The translations under genes and the position numbers were made by a program. Below, piece by piece: positions 24,452 to 36,738 of a stretch of DNA of 64,000 nucleotides. The notes beneath the pieces were generated by a model, which worked only from the letters and a program-made list of their open reading frames with translations, was not told the DNA's origin and made no database searches. The stretch lies in NCBI GenBank assembly GCA_015501075.1, contig JADNYJ010000091.1, forward strand, positions 94,181-158,180. Direction: 5' to 3'. Position 1 is the stretch's first letter; each line of letters starts with the position of its first letter. Source of the stretch: Gymnopilus junonius. Its lineage: Eukaryota; Basidiomycota; Agaricomycetes; Agaricales; Galerinaceae.

Positions 24452-26728
24452 AATTAATGTAACCGTATGACCGCCACCACCAGACCTTCTAGTGTTTGAC
24501 ATTGTACCTATTTCGTATTCTTCTGTGGTGGACGTTAATGAGATAACCAATTGAAATTTTATTCGTATTACTCTTTTATTATTTTTTTCTATCATACCTT
24601 TTACACCATTTTTTGTGTATTTTTATTAACAGTTAAAGATTTAACATTTTTGGATGGAATTGTGAATCTCGACGTTAGGCGTTATGACGCAAATAAGAGC
24701 TCGTCAAGGGTCCTCCCAAAAAGAAGAATTGAATACAATTCTCTCCCACTCTTCCTTGATCTGGAAAAACAACAATGAGGCGTTGGGCAGTAGGCTTAAG
24801 CAGGAGGAGAGCAACTGGCAGGGACCGATTGCTTCCTACTTCAGCATTTGCGCCACAATCTGGTTACACGTGATTCCCTCGCTCCTCGCAACCATGATGG
24901 ATCCAATCCATTCAAGCGAGGATGGAAATCCAATTTGGCAGTCGATCTCGTGAATTCCTTGCCAAGGTACCCGACGCGTGCCTTCTTAGCGAAGACTCCC
25001 AATGACACTTTTCTGAAACTCGAAAATAGATATCTCCAGGTAAAGATGTAGCACGAGACCCGCAGATGTAGGTGTATGATGTTGGAATGAGCTTTGCATC
25101 ATTCCGATTCCAAATCTATCATCATGTGGTCCATTGGTTTCTAGCGTACCGGGTCTTTCGGTGTCAAATTGAGGATGGGAATCCTTCAAGCGGAGAAGCA
25201 AGATCGGAGGACGGGTCCGAGTGGACAATTTATTTTCGTTTCGAACTGAGATCGGACCTTTCCAGGAACAGTGACATTTGGTTCTTTCTCTGAGTGGGGT
25301 GCTGGTGGGGCATGATTACTTCGTATGTCAGTTTGAGAAATAGAAATCATCGACATCATTGGGAATTTTGTGTTTTGTGGGATAAATTATCGAGGGCGCA
25401 CTGCAGATCCATGAATTCTTCAAGTTCCGGCACCGACGTTGTGTTCATACTTACATACGGCAGGATCTTACAAAAAAATTGAAGCTCTCCGACAAGTGCA
25501 AGACTACGGGCATCGGGACAACTCTAACTTGGAAGGCCTTAGTAATGCTCTGTTACACCTCATCTGAGCTATTTATTCATGCGATTGCATTCCAACTATT
25601 TCAAGAATGTACTGCTAATTATCAAGCACAGTCGTCCTTATTGAGCTAACTGATATAGATGGATTTGCGAGTAAATGTGTACCTGGAATCGCATCAGAAT
25701 TATACGGATCATGAAAGAGAATGTTATCCTTTACGATTGTTACATGAAAATTTCTCCATGGTCGAAGCTCTTTCAGTTGCATAGTGAAAGCGGCACGTCC
25801 AGGGCATTGCCACTAACTTTAGCGGCGGTTAGAATAGCCCACCCCCATCAAAGTCGATGGGGTACAGACACTGGCTGCGTCCAGACAAACTTGGCATCTC
25901 GTGAGAGGTGTAACGATGGGCCTCCCCGACGTGCACATGGAAGCATATGTCTGATGACATACCGTCGGTTTTTTTTCCGTCGTTAACACCGCTTGGAAAA
26001 TGAAGAGGGTTACCCTGGAAGACAAAGAGATATTACCTCTTCGATGATTGGAGCTTTACAAATCTGCGAGACATCCTACAATGCTTTGTGTCAGGACCTT
26101 TCTTCATTTCTTGTTGACGCTGAGGATGTACCGCACGTCGCGGAGCATCAAATTCTGAAATTTCAAGCTCCGAGTTGATCGACCCGGTCAACCTCCTCCT
26201 CTTGCGATGCATATCTTCACACGTTGTTCCGCATCACTGCTATTATGTGCGGTTGTTCTACGTGGCCAAACCAACTTTTTTCTATGTATGCTACTGCTCT
26301 TTTTCTACTGGAAAGGAAACAAGAACGTTGGAGTCATCCCCGTTGTTCTAGAGGCCTACGCTGAAACCAGTTTCTGCGAAAGAGGCCTCTAGTTCCCACT
26401 CCAAAACCTCCCAAAGGTGCTCTGGCCCCTGACAGGCGTATGGATTTCTGGCAAGAATCGATCTGGATTCAAGGCATTTGATATCCGAAGATCTGTTCCC
26501 ACCCCCGCAAGCGTGTACCCCGACTGATTCCCCGCGTGCTACAAACTAAGCGAATCTATGATGTTTTATTTTTAGGCTATAGGTCGGCTCAAGGAGCTTC
26601 TTCGGGCCCATATAAGCAGGCTTTGATTCAACCACTCTTTCCTTGGTTGGTCCTTTTGCTCAGTCCCACCCTTTTCGCTTTTTGGCGCCTATTTTCTCTC
26701 TCCTGCTCAATCCTCCAACGAATTTCAA
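24452..26728. other. Intergenic, 2.3 kb between tandem transporters
   Basis: No supported gene. The 3' half should contain the promoter of transporter 2, with a TATAAG at about 26609-26614 in a C/T-rich context. Confidence 0.45.
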
Positions 26729-29215
26729 ATGGCAGGCGGTGCAGGAGGAACAGGAGGTGGTATTGCCACCACCTCACTGCTATGGGCAATAGTCATGTCG
26801 GCGTTCGCAGGCAAGTTTCCTTGTTGGTGTAGATGATGTTCGAATATCTTATCCCGACTTCTTGTTTCTAGCATTTGGTGGAATTCTGTTCGGGTATGTT
26901 CCCTAGTCGTACATGGACCTTCACAGTTTACTTATCCCTGTCGCAGCTATGATACCGGGACAATAGGTGGTTGCATTGCTATGAATGATTGGTTGCAGAC
27001 CTTTGGAAAATTTGACCCAACACCTGGTGGACTGAGTTGGTATATCCCTACGAACGACAAATCTCTTGTGGTTAGTCCCTCTGAACAACATTCTTTCTTA
27101 TGCATTTGAATAATATTTATTGAACCCAGGTTTCAATCCTTTCCGCTGGAACTTTCTTCGGTGGTCTCTTTGCTTCCCCAATGGCAGACCTAGTCGGTCG
27201 TAAATTCGGTCTCATTTACTCCTGTTTAATATTTACCCTCGGTGTTGGGCTTCAACTCGATGATCACTGGGCTACCTTCATCGTTGGACGTGTCATCGCC
27301 GGTCTGGGAGTGGGTCTTGTCTCCTGCTTGGTTCCCATGTACCAATCTGAGGTACGCGTTTCTCCACCGCTTCGCTGAATCACCTTATTGATCTGTTCAT
27401 AGTGCTCCCCCAAATCAATGCGTGGAGCCATCGTTGGTCTTTATCAGCTCGCTAGTAAGTACACCCTGATATATATTTATTTCTCTCTCTGACGTTGGTG
27501 TTCCTTATTTCACCAGTCACCATCGGTGCTCTTCTTGCAGCTATTGTCTTGAACGCAACAAAAGACCGCCCAACCACTCAGCATGGAGAGTAAGTTTTTT
27601 CTATTTCCTATACTTTGCCAAACGGTGGACTCGTCCTTCGTGTGAATGCACTCCGGGTTGCAACATCCTCATCCTTCTTTTCATTTCGTGCACATGTACT
27701 GATCGATGTTGACATCTTAGATTCCCATTTCCATACAATTTGTTTGGGCTTTCGTCCTCTCAGCAGGAATGGTGCGTTGGAGATTAGCCACCGTGTTTAC
27801 TATGTCCTCTCTTACGCCCTCATTTAAAAATAGGCCCTCCTTCCTGAAAGTCCACGCTACCTCCTCTTGAAAGGACGCCATGAAGAGGCCCGCAGATCCA
27901 TCGGCAGGTTGATGACATTGCCACCAGACGCCCCCGAGGTTGAAGCGGAAGCTGTCGAGATCACTACTGCTCTCACTGTTGAGCAGCAGGCGTCTCAAGG
28001 TGGTTATGCAGCTTGCTTCAAGAACAACGAGGACAGAAATGGATGGAGGACCTGGACTGGTATTTTGATGCAAGGCGTGAGTAACCCTTGTTTCCGTATC
28101 TTACGGAAGCTTATTAATGAACATCCTTATACGTAGTGGCAACAACTTACTGGCATCAACTTCATTGTACGCTGCTCGTTCTATTAACTTCACGAGATAC
28201 TTACCATTCGTACTCTTTAAGTCTACTACGGAACGACATTCTTCCAACAAGCTGGTATCCAGAATGCCTTTATCATCCAGTACGTGATATGTATGGTTTC
28301 TTAGACCCTTCTTTTCTTTACCTTCTTTGACAGGATCATTGCCGATGTTGTCAACACTGTCATGACCATCGTCGGTGTTAACCTTATTGATCGTGTCGGT
28401 CGTAGAAGGCTTCTGCTCATTGGAGCCGCTGGCATGTGTATTTCTGAATACATTGTCGCCATCGTCGGCGTCACCGCTGGCCACCCTCACGCTGTTGCTA
28501 ATGGTGTCGCGGTCAACCTAACTGCCCAGCGTGTCTTGATTGCTTTCACTTGCATGTAAGTATCTTCTCGTTGATGTTTTTTTAGCAGTATTAAAGTTGG
28601 TCCCCTTCAGCTACATTGCCTTCTTTGCTATTTCCTGGGGGCCTGTCATCTGGGTGCTTACTGGAGAAATCTTTGTAAGTTATTTTCATTGTGGTATCTC
28701 TTGACCTTGCTCAAAAATTATACTTTAAGCCTCTCGGTATTCGCGCGAAGAGTATGTCTCTCGCTGTCGCCAGCAACTGGCTGTGGAACTTCGGCATTGG
28801 TTACGCTACCCCATACCTCGTCAACCCCACAACGACCGGTGTTAACGGCATCAAAGCTGCTAACCTTGGCGTTAAGGTGTTCTTCATCTGGGGTTCAACT
28901 TGTATTGGATGCCTGATCTTCACCTACTTCTTCATTCCCGAGACCAAGGGTCTTTCCCTGGAGCAAATCGATCTGCTTTACCGCGAATCCTCCAGTACGC
29001 TTCCTCTTCTCTATTTCAATATACTTATTCTAATCTTTCTGTGCCTTAGTTATTGGCTCGAACTCTCACCGCCAGCATATTATCGACCAAGATGAGACAT
29101 TCACCAACAGGTTTAACGAAAAGGCTGTATGTAACCTTCTTTGTCATGATCAACGACTTCATTTTAATCATACAAATAGGGGCACGCAAAAGATGATGAG
29201 AAGGCCAGCGCTTAA
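26729..29215 (+). CDS. Hexose transporter, MFS sugar porter family (copy 2)
   Basis: Same layout as the upstream copy, beginning MAGGAGGTGGGIATTS. Motifs: YDTGTIGG, ADLVGRKFG, VPMYQSE, PESPRYLLLKGR, QQLTGINFIFYYGT, DRVGRRRLLLIGAAGM, NWLWNFGIGY and PETKGLSLEQ. An extra ~6-residue insert (HPHAVANG) sits in the loop after VGVTAGH. The tail differs from copy 1 and ends GHAKDDEKASA with TAA at 29213-29215 after a small final exon. Intron positions follow copy 1 closely, showing duplication after the intron pattern was set. Sugar uptake is inferred from the family. Confidence 0.92.
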
Positions 29216-29916
29216 GCCGGTACTTCAAATAGGACTTTGTCAATGTATGATACCCTGTTCCTGCTATAGCAGCCCCCTTTTGATGTAATAATTTCTGTTT
29301 ATGACTTTGGATGTCGAGGTAGCCTCACGGGTAATAATGCATATTTCTTTACGTATTTTACTTTTACTCTCTGTGTGTGAGCTGGACGTTGAAGTTCCCT
29401 GTCACATCCAGACTATTCCTGCTGCTGCCCACAAAACTTTCCTTGTAGACCAACCATTAGAATGCCTTCCAGTTCTAGAGCAGTAGTCGGGTCTGGCAGT
29501 CTGGCGGTGGCCTTTTGAATGACACAACGAAAAGGACCTGACGGTACTGCAAGATACCCTGAATGCTCCAAAACTAGATTCAGTCCTTTAAAATAGAAGC
29601 TCTAGACCTGGTGGCTCGGAAAGTATGAAAAGATCAACATGGGGAAGCCAAGGGGAAGCCGAGTCAGATCGATATTATAAATTAGGACGCGTCTGGTCAC
29701 CTGACCTGATCACCAGATCAGATGATCATGATGATCCCCGCCAGAACAAAAAAAAACAAAAAAAAGATACAAGGAACAATGCGATGGAAAAAGAAACGAC
29801 GCGAAATTATGCAAGGGTATGTAAGAGGTATCCAGTAAAATAAATAGAAAGGATCATCGTAAGAAAGCATCGGACGTGTCATAGACCAGCCAAAAGTAGA
29901 CCGAGCATCCTAGACT

Positions 29917-31501
29917 TTATCTTCGGAGAAGCAACATCGCAGTTGCCACTATGCTGGCCATTGCGCCAACGACAACCACTAATGTCTTGACTCTGAAGTC
30001 ATCATATGCGCTGTTCGTCGCAGAGACAGTATTGGTCGGACGTGAAGGCTTCAGAACGGACTTCAAAGATGGCGTAGCTTCCTTTTTCGTTGGTCTGGAG
30101 GCACCAGCTGCCTTTTCTGGATCGGCGACCAGATGAGACTTGGAATTTGGAGAGGGAAAGTGGTCCACTGTGTAAGCTGGAGGCGGCTGAGAAATTATGG
30201 AGGCCGGTGGCATAACGGGGTAAATGTCTAAAGAAGTGTTCTTCTGCTCTGCTGGGGTAGGAGCTGGCATATTGTCGTCGACAACAACGGGCAGGGCAAC
30301 CTTGGATGCTTCTGAAATAGTAAGAGGGTTAGACACCGAGAAATCCTCAAACGAGACTGCCGAAGCATTTTCCGTTTGTCTGGTGATCGTCACTTGCTCT
30401 CCTTCGAGCTGTTGTTCATGTACAACTGGCACGACGGTTTGGTGAAATGTTTCTGCAGTTGAAGAGGGTACTTCTACAAGAGCACTGGGCGGCTCTATTT
30501 GAAGAAATGTACTTGCTGCCATTTCTGGGTACGTCGACCCCTCAAACTCAGAGGCCGATTCGTCGTCTTGCTGGATCTCCACATTAAGAGATCTATCGGG
30601 ATAAAAAAGTATGTTGGGAGTCAACGGAAGCGCACCAGGAACAACAGCATCTCGTAGAGACTCATTGAAGTCAGCTACAAAGATTGATGTCTCTACAACT
30701 GACGAATCAACGACGACAAGGCTCTCCTCGTCTGCTGAGGTAGAAACTATATCTGTGGTAGGTGGATTGACAGGCACCTCGGCATCGACCATTGGGCTGG
30801 GAACAGAAGCTTCACCGTTCTCAGACCCAGGATTCGTGTCTGAAGAGGTGTCATGTTCCGCGGCATGCATGGGAGCTTCAAGGTCCCCAGAAAATGGATT
30901 CACGACTGATGACGCAAGATGTTCTACACCAGACGAGGTCTGACCTTCGACATCAATGTGTGACGCCGCCGCTTCTGCATGTGCAGAGGATACTTCAGCC
31001 TCCTGAGGAAAAGATAGCTGAGCTAACGGCGATGGCCCCACAATCTCTCGTTGGATTGCCTCTGCTTCACGTGCCGGGCTCTCCGCTATAGGACTAGGAA
31101 GCTTGCCTCACGGGCCTAGCAGGAACGGAGAGCGAAGGGGTAGTGGGTGGGATAACCTCATACGATGGGGTTCGCTTGAGAGAAATGGAGTCGCTGTCTC
31201 GCTCCGCCGAGGGCGTTCCTTGGTGAGAGAATTTGGTGGAAGCACGGCGCACGGCACGTCCTATACGACCCATTTTGGACTTGCTTGGCGGAGTCGTTGG
31301 TGGGCTGGGAGAGGAGCGAGGCGGTGGGGTCGTTTTTATGACTTCAAAAGATGGAGTCTGTCTCAGAGACGCAGTGTCGCTGTCTCCATCAGAACCTGCT
31401 TTGCCGGAATGCTTGGCAAATTTGGCAGAGGTTCGTCGTACGACACTACCTATACGACCCCATTTCGGTTTGATAGGAGGTATCGGAGGCGTGGTGCTCA
31501 T
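29917..31501 (-). CDS. Tail-anchored, mostly disordered protein (short paralog)
   Basis: The N-terminal part (31501-31094) carries two copies of a basic unit: WGRIGSVVRRTSAKF...DSDTASLRQTPSFEVI and MGRIGRAVRRASTKF...DSDSISLKRTPSYEVI. The C-terminal part (31041-29917) is acidic, Ser/Val/Pro-rich, and ends in a single hydrophobic helix followed by LLLRR at the stop, as in tail-anchored proteins. The two parts are joined either by a 111-nt intron (donor GTGAGG near 31111, acceptor CTCAG before GAGGCTGAAG) or by a frameshift. N- and C-termini both match the long gene at 37994-42081. Function is unknown. Topology suggests a cytosolic scaffold on an internal membrane (inference). Confidence 0.65.
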
Positions 31502-32347
31502 TCTATGAGTAGGGGAAGAGGGCGAGGAAGAAAAAAAGAGATAAGACGACTAAGTGCTGGGTGCGGTGTCGAGACTTTTGTGAAAAGAGGATGAATGGCC
31601 GTAGTTGGAGAGACGGTTCGACAAAGGGGTGGTATTATCAATGGTCAGCCTCAACGCAGCCTCCTGTCGTTCCAGGGCTACTGTAAATCCACTGTGAAAT
31701 CATTTTCTAAAAAACGTGTTCGACAGCACGCCTCATGATGTCCTCGTTGCCAATTCAGGGAGGACTCGGAGTCCGTGACGCTTTTAAGCATCCAAGTTCT
31801 TCGATACGCAACATTGTCTCCTGCGAAGATTAGACGATGGAGTCATTTACGAACACAGTGATTGCAGAGTGCCACACCTTGTACAAAGAGCTTAAGTATT
31901 GGCTTGCTTCAAGCATAAAGCAGCAAGATTTTCCACGCTTCAAATACGTGGTTCTCGAGTTTCAGGCCTTTCGAGACGAAATGCGCATTTGTTTTCACTG
32001 CAAATTACGGCGGACTGTCAGCGTCAATGGGTCCAGAATGAGTTTAAACTTCAAAATCAATTGGAACTCGAATATCGCGTAGTGACAGTCACGTAATTGC
32101 TATATATACTTGGTCACACCCTCCGAGCTTTGCCTTGAACTTCCACCAAACTTCCTACACTGATATCTGGCTATTCCATCAGATTTATCTCCAATTGTAT
32201 GAGGCTCTGAAACTGGTCTCCAGGGTCAGTATAATCCCGTGCAACTAAATGACGAGAGTCCCTTCATCAATTATAATATCCTCTGTGCATTTTCTCAGTG
32301 TCAACTGCTTGGAGCTGTGCAGCTTTTTGGAGTAACAAAGAATTGCC
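31502..32347. other. Divergent intergenic region
   Basis: 31640-31760 resembles the sequence upstream of the long paralog (42270-42400). A TATATATA at 32101-32108 lies 240 bp before the hydrolase ATG. Confidence 0.45.
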
Positions 32348-33711
32348 ATGTCCATAAAAACATTGCAATTGAGTATGACTATCTCTCTTATTACTATCCT
32401 GTGTCTATATACAGTAATCCGCACTTCAGCTGCGGACATTTTTTCAAACAATGCCCAACGCACCCCTGACGTACTCCATCGGCGTTCCTACTTCTACATC
32501 GGAGGTTCTTATCTCCCTGCAGTTAACGAGCCGACGGACTCTAGTATTTTATCCGGTCAGATATACGTTGAACGCTTGGTTCCTACGAAAGTTAATCGTA
32601 AATACCCTATTGTGATGATTCCTGGAAACGGTTCGTTGTTTAACTTGTTTACTTCAACATTTCCTGATGAGGCCTGAATGTGTGATTTTGGATCAGGAAT
32701 GACAGGAACAGGTTTTCTCAATACCCCCGATGGAAGAATGGGATGGGCAAACTACTTTATGAGCCAAGGATACGAGGTAATGATCCGACTGATGTCTTCT
32801 TGCTTGTACTTTTGCAGTATCTAATTACATTTTGTAGATTTTTATCGTTGATCAACCCTCTCGAGGTCGATCACCCTGGCAGCAAGAAATTGACGGCCCT
32901 CAAAGCACGAAGCTGACCACCCTCTTCGTTGAGCAAAGGTTCACAGCAACACAGCGGTTTAACTTATGGCCTCAAGCAGGACTTTTTACGCAATGGCCAG
33001 GTAATGGAAGTAGGGGAGATCCTATTTTTGACAACTTCTATCGCTCGATCGTACCCGGCTTGGTGTCCAACGAAGAGGCCTCTCAGAAGATGCAAAAGGC
33101 TGGCGTTGCCCTGCTGGACAAGATTGGTGTACGATTTTGCGCCATTGGGAATTGTTTTATTATTCACCTCCGAGTCGTTTGTATTGTAGCCCGTCATATT
33201 GCTCACGCATTCGCAATCTGGACAGTACGGGTGGCCGTTGGCAGATGCACGACCGGAGCTCGTCAAAGCGATTATAACCATCGAACCAATGGGACCTCCA
33301 TTCATCGAAGCAGTATTCGCACCTTCCTTGGCTGCTCGTCCATATGGATTGTCGGAGATCCCTCTTTCCTTTTATCCGCCTATCCAGTCAGCATCTGACC
33401 TTCAGCCAGTAGTCAGATCATCAGACGCCTACTTGACATGCATCCAACAAGTCGCGCCAGCTAGAAAGCTTATCAATGTCTCGAAAGTACCGGTCTTGGT
33501 CATCACTTCCGAATCTGGCTACCACTCTGTGTACGACGCTTGCAGCGTGGAGTTCTTGAGAAGTGCAGGCGTTACTGTCGGCTTTATTTACTTGCCTGAT
33601 GTTGGGGTACACGGGAACGGGCACCTGATGTTCATGGAGAAGAATTCATTGGATATTGCGGATAAAGTGGTCCACAAGTGGCTGAATAGCGTGTTTCGAG
33701 CCACTGTTTGA
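32348..33711 (+). CDS. Secreted alpha/beta hydrolase
   Basis: Exons 32348-32630, 32697-32776, 32838-33128 and 33190-33711 join to 391 codons. Residues 1-28 form a signal peptide (ISLITILCLYTVI then SAA). The fold is marked by IVMIPGNGMTGTGF (oxyanion region), FIVDQPSRGRS, the nucleophile elbow THSQSGQYG with the central Ser, VPVLVITSESGYH, and a late HGNGHLMFMEKNS that supplies the His. This pattern matches fungal secreted AB-hydrolase proteins annotated as esterase- or lipase-like. The ester substrate is not predictable. The frame is clean across all exons. Confidence 0.88.
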
Positions 33712-34050
33712 AAGCCAGCGGTCGGAACATAACAATATCTGTGGGAATTGCGCAAGCTAATCTTAACAGGAAACATTGGGGTTGAGAGCTCATTTTCTGG
33801 AACGCCCGTATTTTGACATCCGTTTATCTAAGCTAAACTGACATTGGAATAATCTATGTAATTCCACAGTTATCAAGTATAATATCCGATCAAGCACGCC
33901 AGTCAATCTTCGTCCCCAAAAACCCTGTTTGGTTAACTTTATGTATACAAATTTCGCCCTATTCGACAAGAATCAACTCTAATTGATTGCTTGCGAATTC
34001 TGCTACTCCGTGAAGGAAGGATGCCTGTTCCAGAAGATCGGTGGGCCTTT

Positions 34051-34056
34051 TATAAA
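34051..34056 (+). promoter_or_regulatory. TATA-like element upstream of F-box gene
   Basis: TATAAA lies 61 bp before the ATG at 34117, a plausible core promoter. Confidence 0.35.
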
Positions 34057-34116
34057 CAAGGACTTTAAATCCTATCATTGAATTACGACCCCACCACGGA
34101 CTGACCTCAAAGTATA

Positions 34117-34932
34117 ATGAAGGCGTCTGGTATGGTCATCATCCAACAAGCTAGTTCCCATCTTAATGATTGTCCTTTCGACAAATTTCCTGTGGAAGTT
34201 TTCTTCCATTGCCTCAAATTTATGCCACTCGAATCGCTTATACTCTGCCGCACCGTCTGCAAAGAATGGCGGCACCTTGTTCTAGCATACGCCGACAAAG
34301 AACCTGACCGACGTCGCCTGCTCGAGCTTTTCGAGTCAATTGCCAAGACCTCTCTTCCCATGCCCTGTTTTCGGCCGCATTTCGATCGCAAGGCATACAT
34401 GGATGAACTCCTTGCTCAGAAGCCTGAGCCTGTCATCCCCGAGGCATTTCGTCTTTGGGTACTCGAGTGGCCTGCCTACGCAGTTCGCGTTCATCAATGG
34501 CCCGACAATCCTCCCGTCGTATTCATCCACTCCCCTGACCTGATTCAGCTTCCTCATCTACAATCCATTCGGCTGCTCTCTATTCAGGAAGTCACAAGAC
34601 ACTACGCCTTTCACAACACCTGGCTAATTTTGGACGAGGATCCGCAAAATTTTGGACGTGTCCTAGTCAGTCGTCGGACATATGATGATGAGAAGTTAAG
34701 TGATGAACCTGAAGACTCGGGAGACGATCCGAAAGCACAGTATAAAGTTGATAGCCAAGTGGAAATTTACGACGACTGGATCCATTACCAGAAGACTCTT
34801 TGGGAACAAGGGGATGGGTTTGAACGCATCCCTATACCAGACCTTACTGAGTATTCTTCTGATTCCTACTCAGGTGTGTCATTGAGACAACTCCTTATTT
34901 TACTCGACATTGATGAAATTTGCTTAGATTGA
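34117..34932 (+). CDS. F-box protein
   Basis: A single-exon frame of 271 codons. An F-box lies at about residues 19-60: FDKFPVEVFFHCLKFMPLESLILCRTVCKEWRHLV, split here as FDKFPVEVFFHCL and LILCRTVCKEWRHLV. The rest has no recognised repeat and ends in an acidic region (SDEPEDSGDDP). By family it would bind Skp1 and present substrates to an SCF ubiquitin ligase. Its target is unknown. Basidiomycetes encode many such F-box genes. This is the last gene going rightward with a perfectly clean long frame. Confidence 0.85.
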   Translation: MKASGMVIIQQASSHLNDCPFDKFPVEVFFHCLKFMPLESLILCRTVCKEWRHLVLAYADKEPDRRRLLELFESIAKTSLPMPCFRPHFDRKAYMDELLAQKPEPVIPEAFRLWVLEWPAYAVRVHQWPDNPPVVFIHSPDLIQLPHLQSIRLLSIQEVTRHYAFHNTWLILDEDPQNFGRVLVSRRTYDDEKLSDEPEDSGDDPKAQYKVDSQVEIYDDWIHYQKTLWEQGDGFERIPIPDLTEYSSDSYSGVSLRQLLILLDIDEICLD

Positions 34933-35165
34933 TTTTTTGGGCTTCGTCAAACAAGGCGTCTGGCAATTATTTATCCGCATCCCGTCATATTGAACCATGT
35001 TCCGTCGTGGCCATTCTGACCACCGGTAAAATCCCATTTCTGCTGCGTTACTATTATCAATTTTTTGTCGAGTAACCCGTACAGGATTAGTGGTCTGTTT
35101 CTTAGCACCTAGTGAAATCAACTGAAAGTACCTATGAAAATAGAATGCGGCTAGGGGAGTTAGAA

Positions 35166-36738
35166 TTAATCATTCAGACGAAGCACCTCAATTGCGCATC
35201 CCCGTTTCAGAGAGATTAAGTCCCGTTCATTCAACACTGTATCGAGACTGTTAACCCACAAAGTGCCGTCTGGAATATTTACCTACTCCAAGATAGAACC
35301 GTGAGCTCCCGCAAACCTTTTTGATGCAGAGAAGAACCGAAGCTTACAAAAGGATAATCAATGGAGTACATTATACGGTCCAAGCCGATCTGACCGATGT
35401 GGAACTTGAGGAGGTCCGTTGCGAAGTTACCAGACGTGGTTTCGAAGATATTTGTGTGGAAATAGGTGGTAACATTCTTCTTCATAGGTATGCCTTGCGG
35501 TATCTGCTTCAGTAATTCTGCCAGGTTCTGTTCAGCATAGAATATCGAGAAAAGACAAAGAAGACCGACGAGTATCAATCCGGAGTAGGTCTGACGATAT
35601 CCTTTCCCCCAGATGGCCAATAATAATATTTAGATTAGGGAAACGACTAGTCGCCAGTCAGCCAAAATTATAATTCCATGAAATCTACTGCTCACTCACT
35701 CGAAGACGCCATTCGTGCAGAGCCTCCCAGAGAAAATGAGTCAGTAAATTAGGAAATTGAGTCCAACTCTGTTCTCACCCAAGGATGTGGGTAGAAAGGG
35801 TGACCGCGAATTCTTGCGCTGGACCGATCAAGAAGGGTGCATGTGCATATTCGAAGGTGACTATCGCGGGTATATTATTTCGTGGATGGAAGTAAACCGG
35901 GACGTCCAAATCCGTCACCATTTCCCAAAATACATCGTACTCCGGCTGGTCGTAATAGAGTAGTGTCTCTGTTATGCATATGTTAGCTTGAAGGCTTGAT
36001 ATTGCGGCAGTTGAACTTACGTCCGTCGGGACCAGACTGTTGGTAGTCATTAATTAAAGCACCTGGAAATAAGAACGTACATGAGTTTGGAAGTAAAATC
36101 ATAAAAGTGGTAAAGGAATTCACCTAAAAATCCCAATTCTTTGACAGCACGTTTGAGTTCCAGAGCAGCAACTGTAGCGTTGTGCATCGCCAGGGATGCA
36201 AAGCCGCCAAAACGCTCAGTGTTGTTGGCAATGTCAGAAGCTAGTCGATTATTGACCGTTACAGCCATATTCGCCGCAGATACAGGATCTGAGATGCCCT
36301 GAATGCATGGTTCAGCGCACGAGAGCACCATCTTTCTAACGGTAAGATCAAGGTTTGAGATGAAGAATATCGTCAAACACACAAAATCAATATTGTTGGT
36401 GTTCATAGCTTCAAATCTCTGATTGTGAATATCAAGTAGATTTGCGATAAGGTCGGCATTCGTCCCAGCTGAAGAGAGTTCATAATCAATGCCATTGCAA
36501 GGACAGAGTTATCAGTTTAAGTGGTGTACTTTGACCCGTCGTCTTGTTACTGGAGGATAATGAACACAAACGCCCTACGTTGGACCAGACTACTTACCCG
36601 GTTGAAAAGCTAGTTCAGGGATTGTCCAGGCTTCCTCGAAACGATAGTTCCGACGCCACTGTCTCGCCACTTTCGGCCCAAGGTAATGGACGAGAACGCA
36701 AGGAAAACAAGTAAGTGCTTTGAAGCCTGGCGAAACAT
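35166..36738 (-). CDS. Amidohydrolase-2 family protein (dihydroxybenzoate decarboxylase-like)
   Basis: Minus-strand exons encode, in order, RRNYRFEEAWTIPELAF, MVLSCAEPCIQGISDP, FGGFASLAMHNATVAA, ALINDYQQSG, FWEMVTDLDVPVYFHPR, NGVFDRFPNLNIIIGHLGER, NIFETTSGNFATDLL, QIGLDRIMYSIDYPF, and a last exon ending LRLND with stop at 35166-35168. This is the order of the metal-dependent 2,3-dihydroxybenzoate decarboxylase group. Likely Zn ligands are the His in YFHPR, the His in IGHLGE and the Asp in SIDYP. The family decarboxylates or hydrolyses aromatic acids. The ATG at 36738 opens a hydrophobic leader, but phase does not carry cleanly from it, nor at the joins after HILG and RIDT, so one-base deletions or misread introns are suspected. 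Confidence 0.78.

Noticed and set aside
29216..29916. Palindrome-like TGATCA-rich stretch near 29700-29740
   Set aside because: Short overlapping GATC/TGATCA words only, with no extended stem or repeat partner elsewhere in the window.
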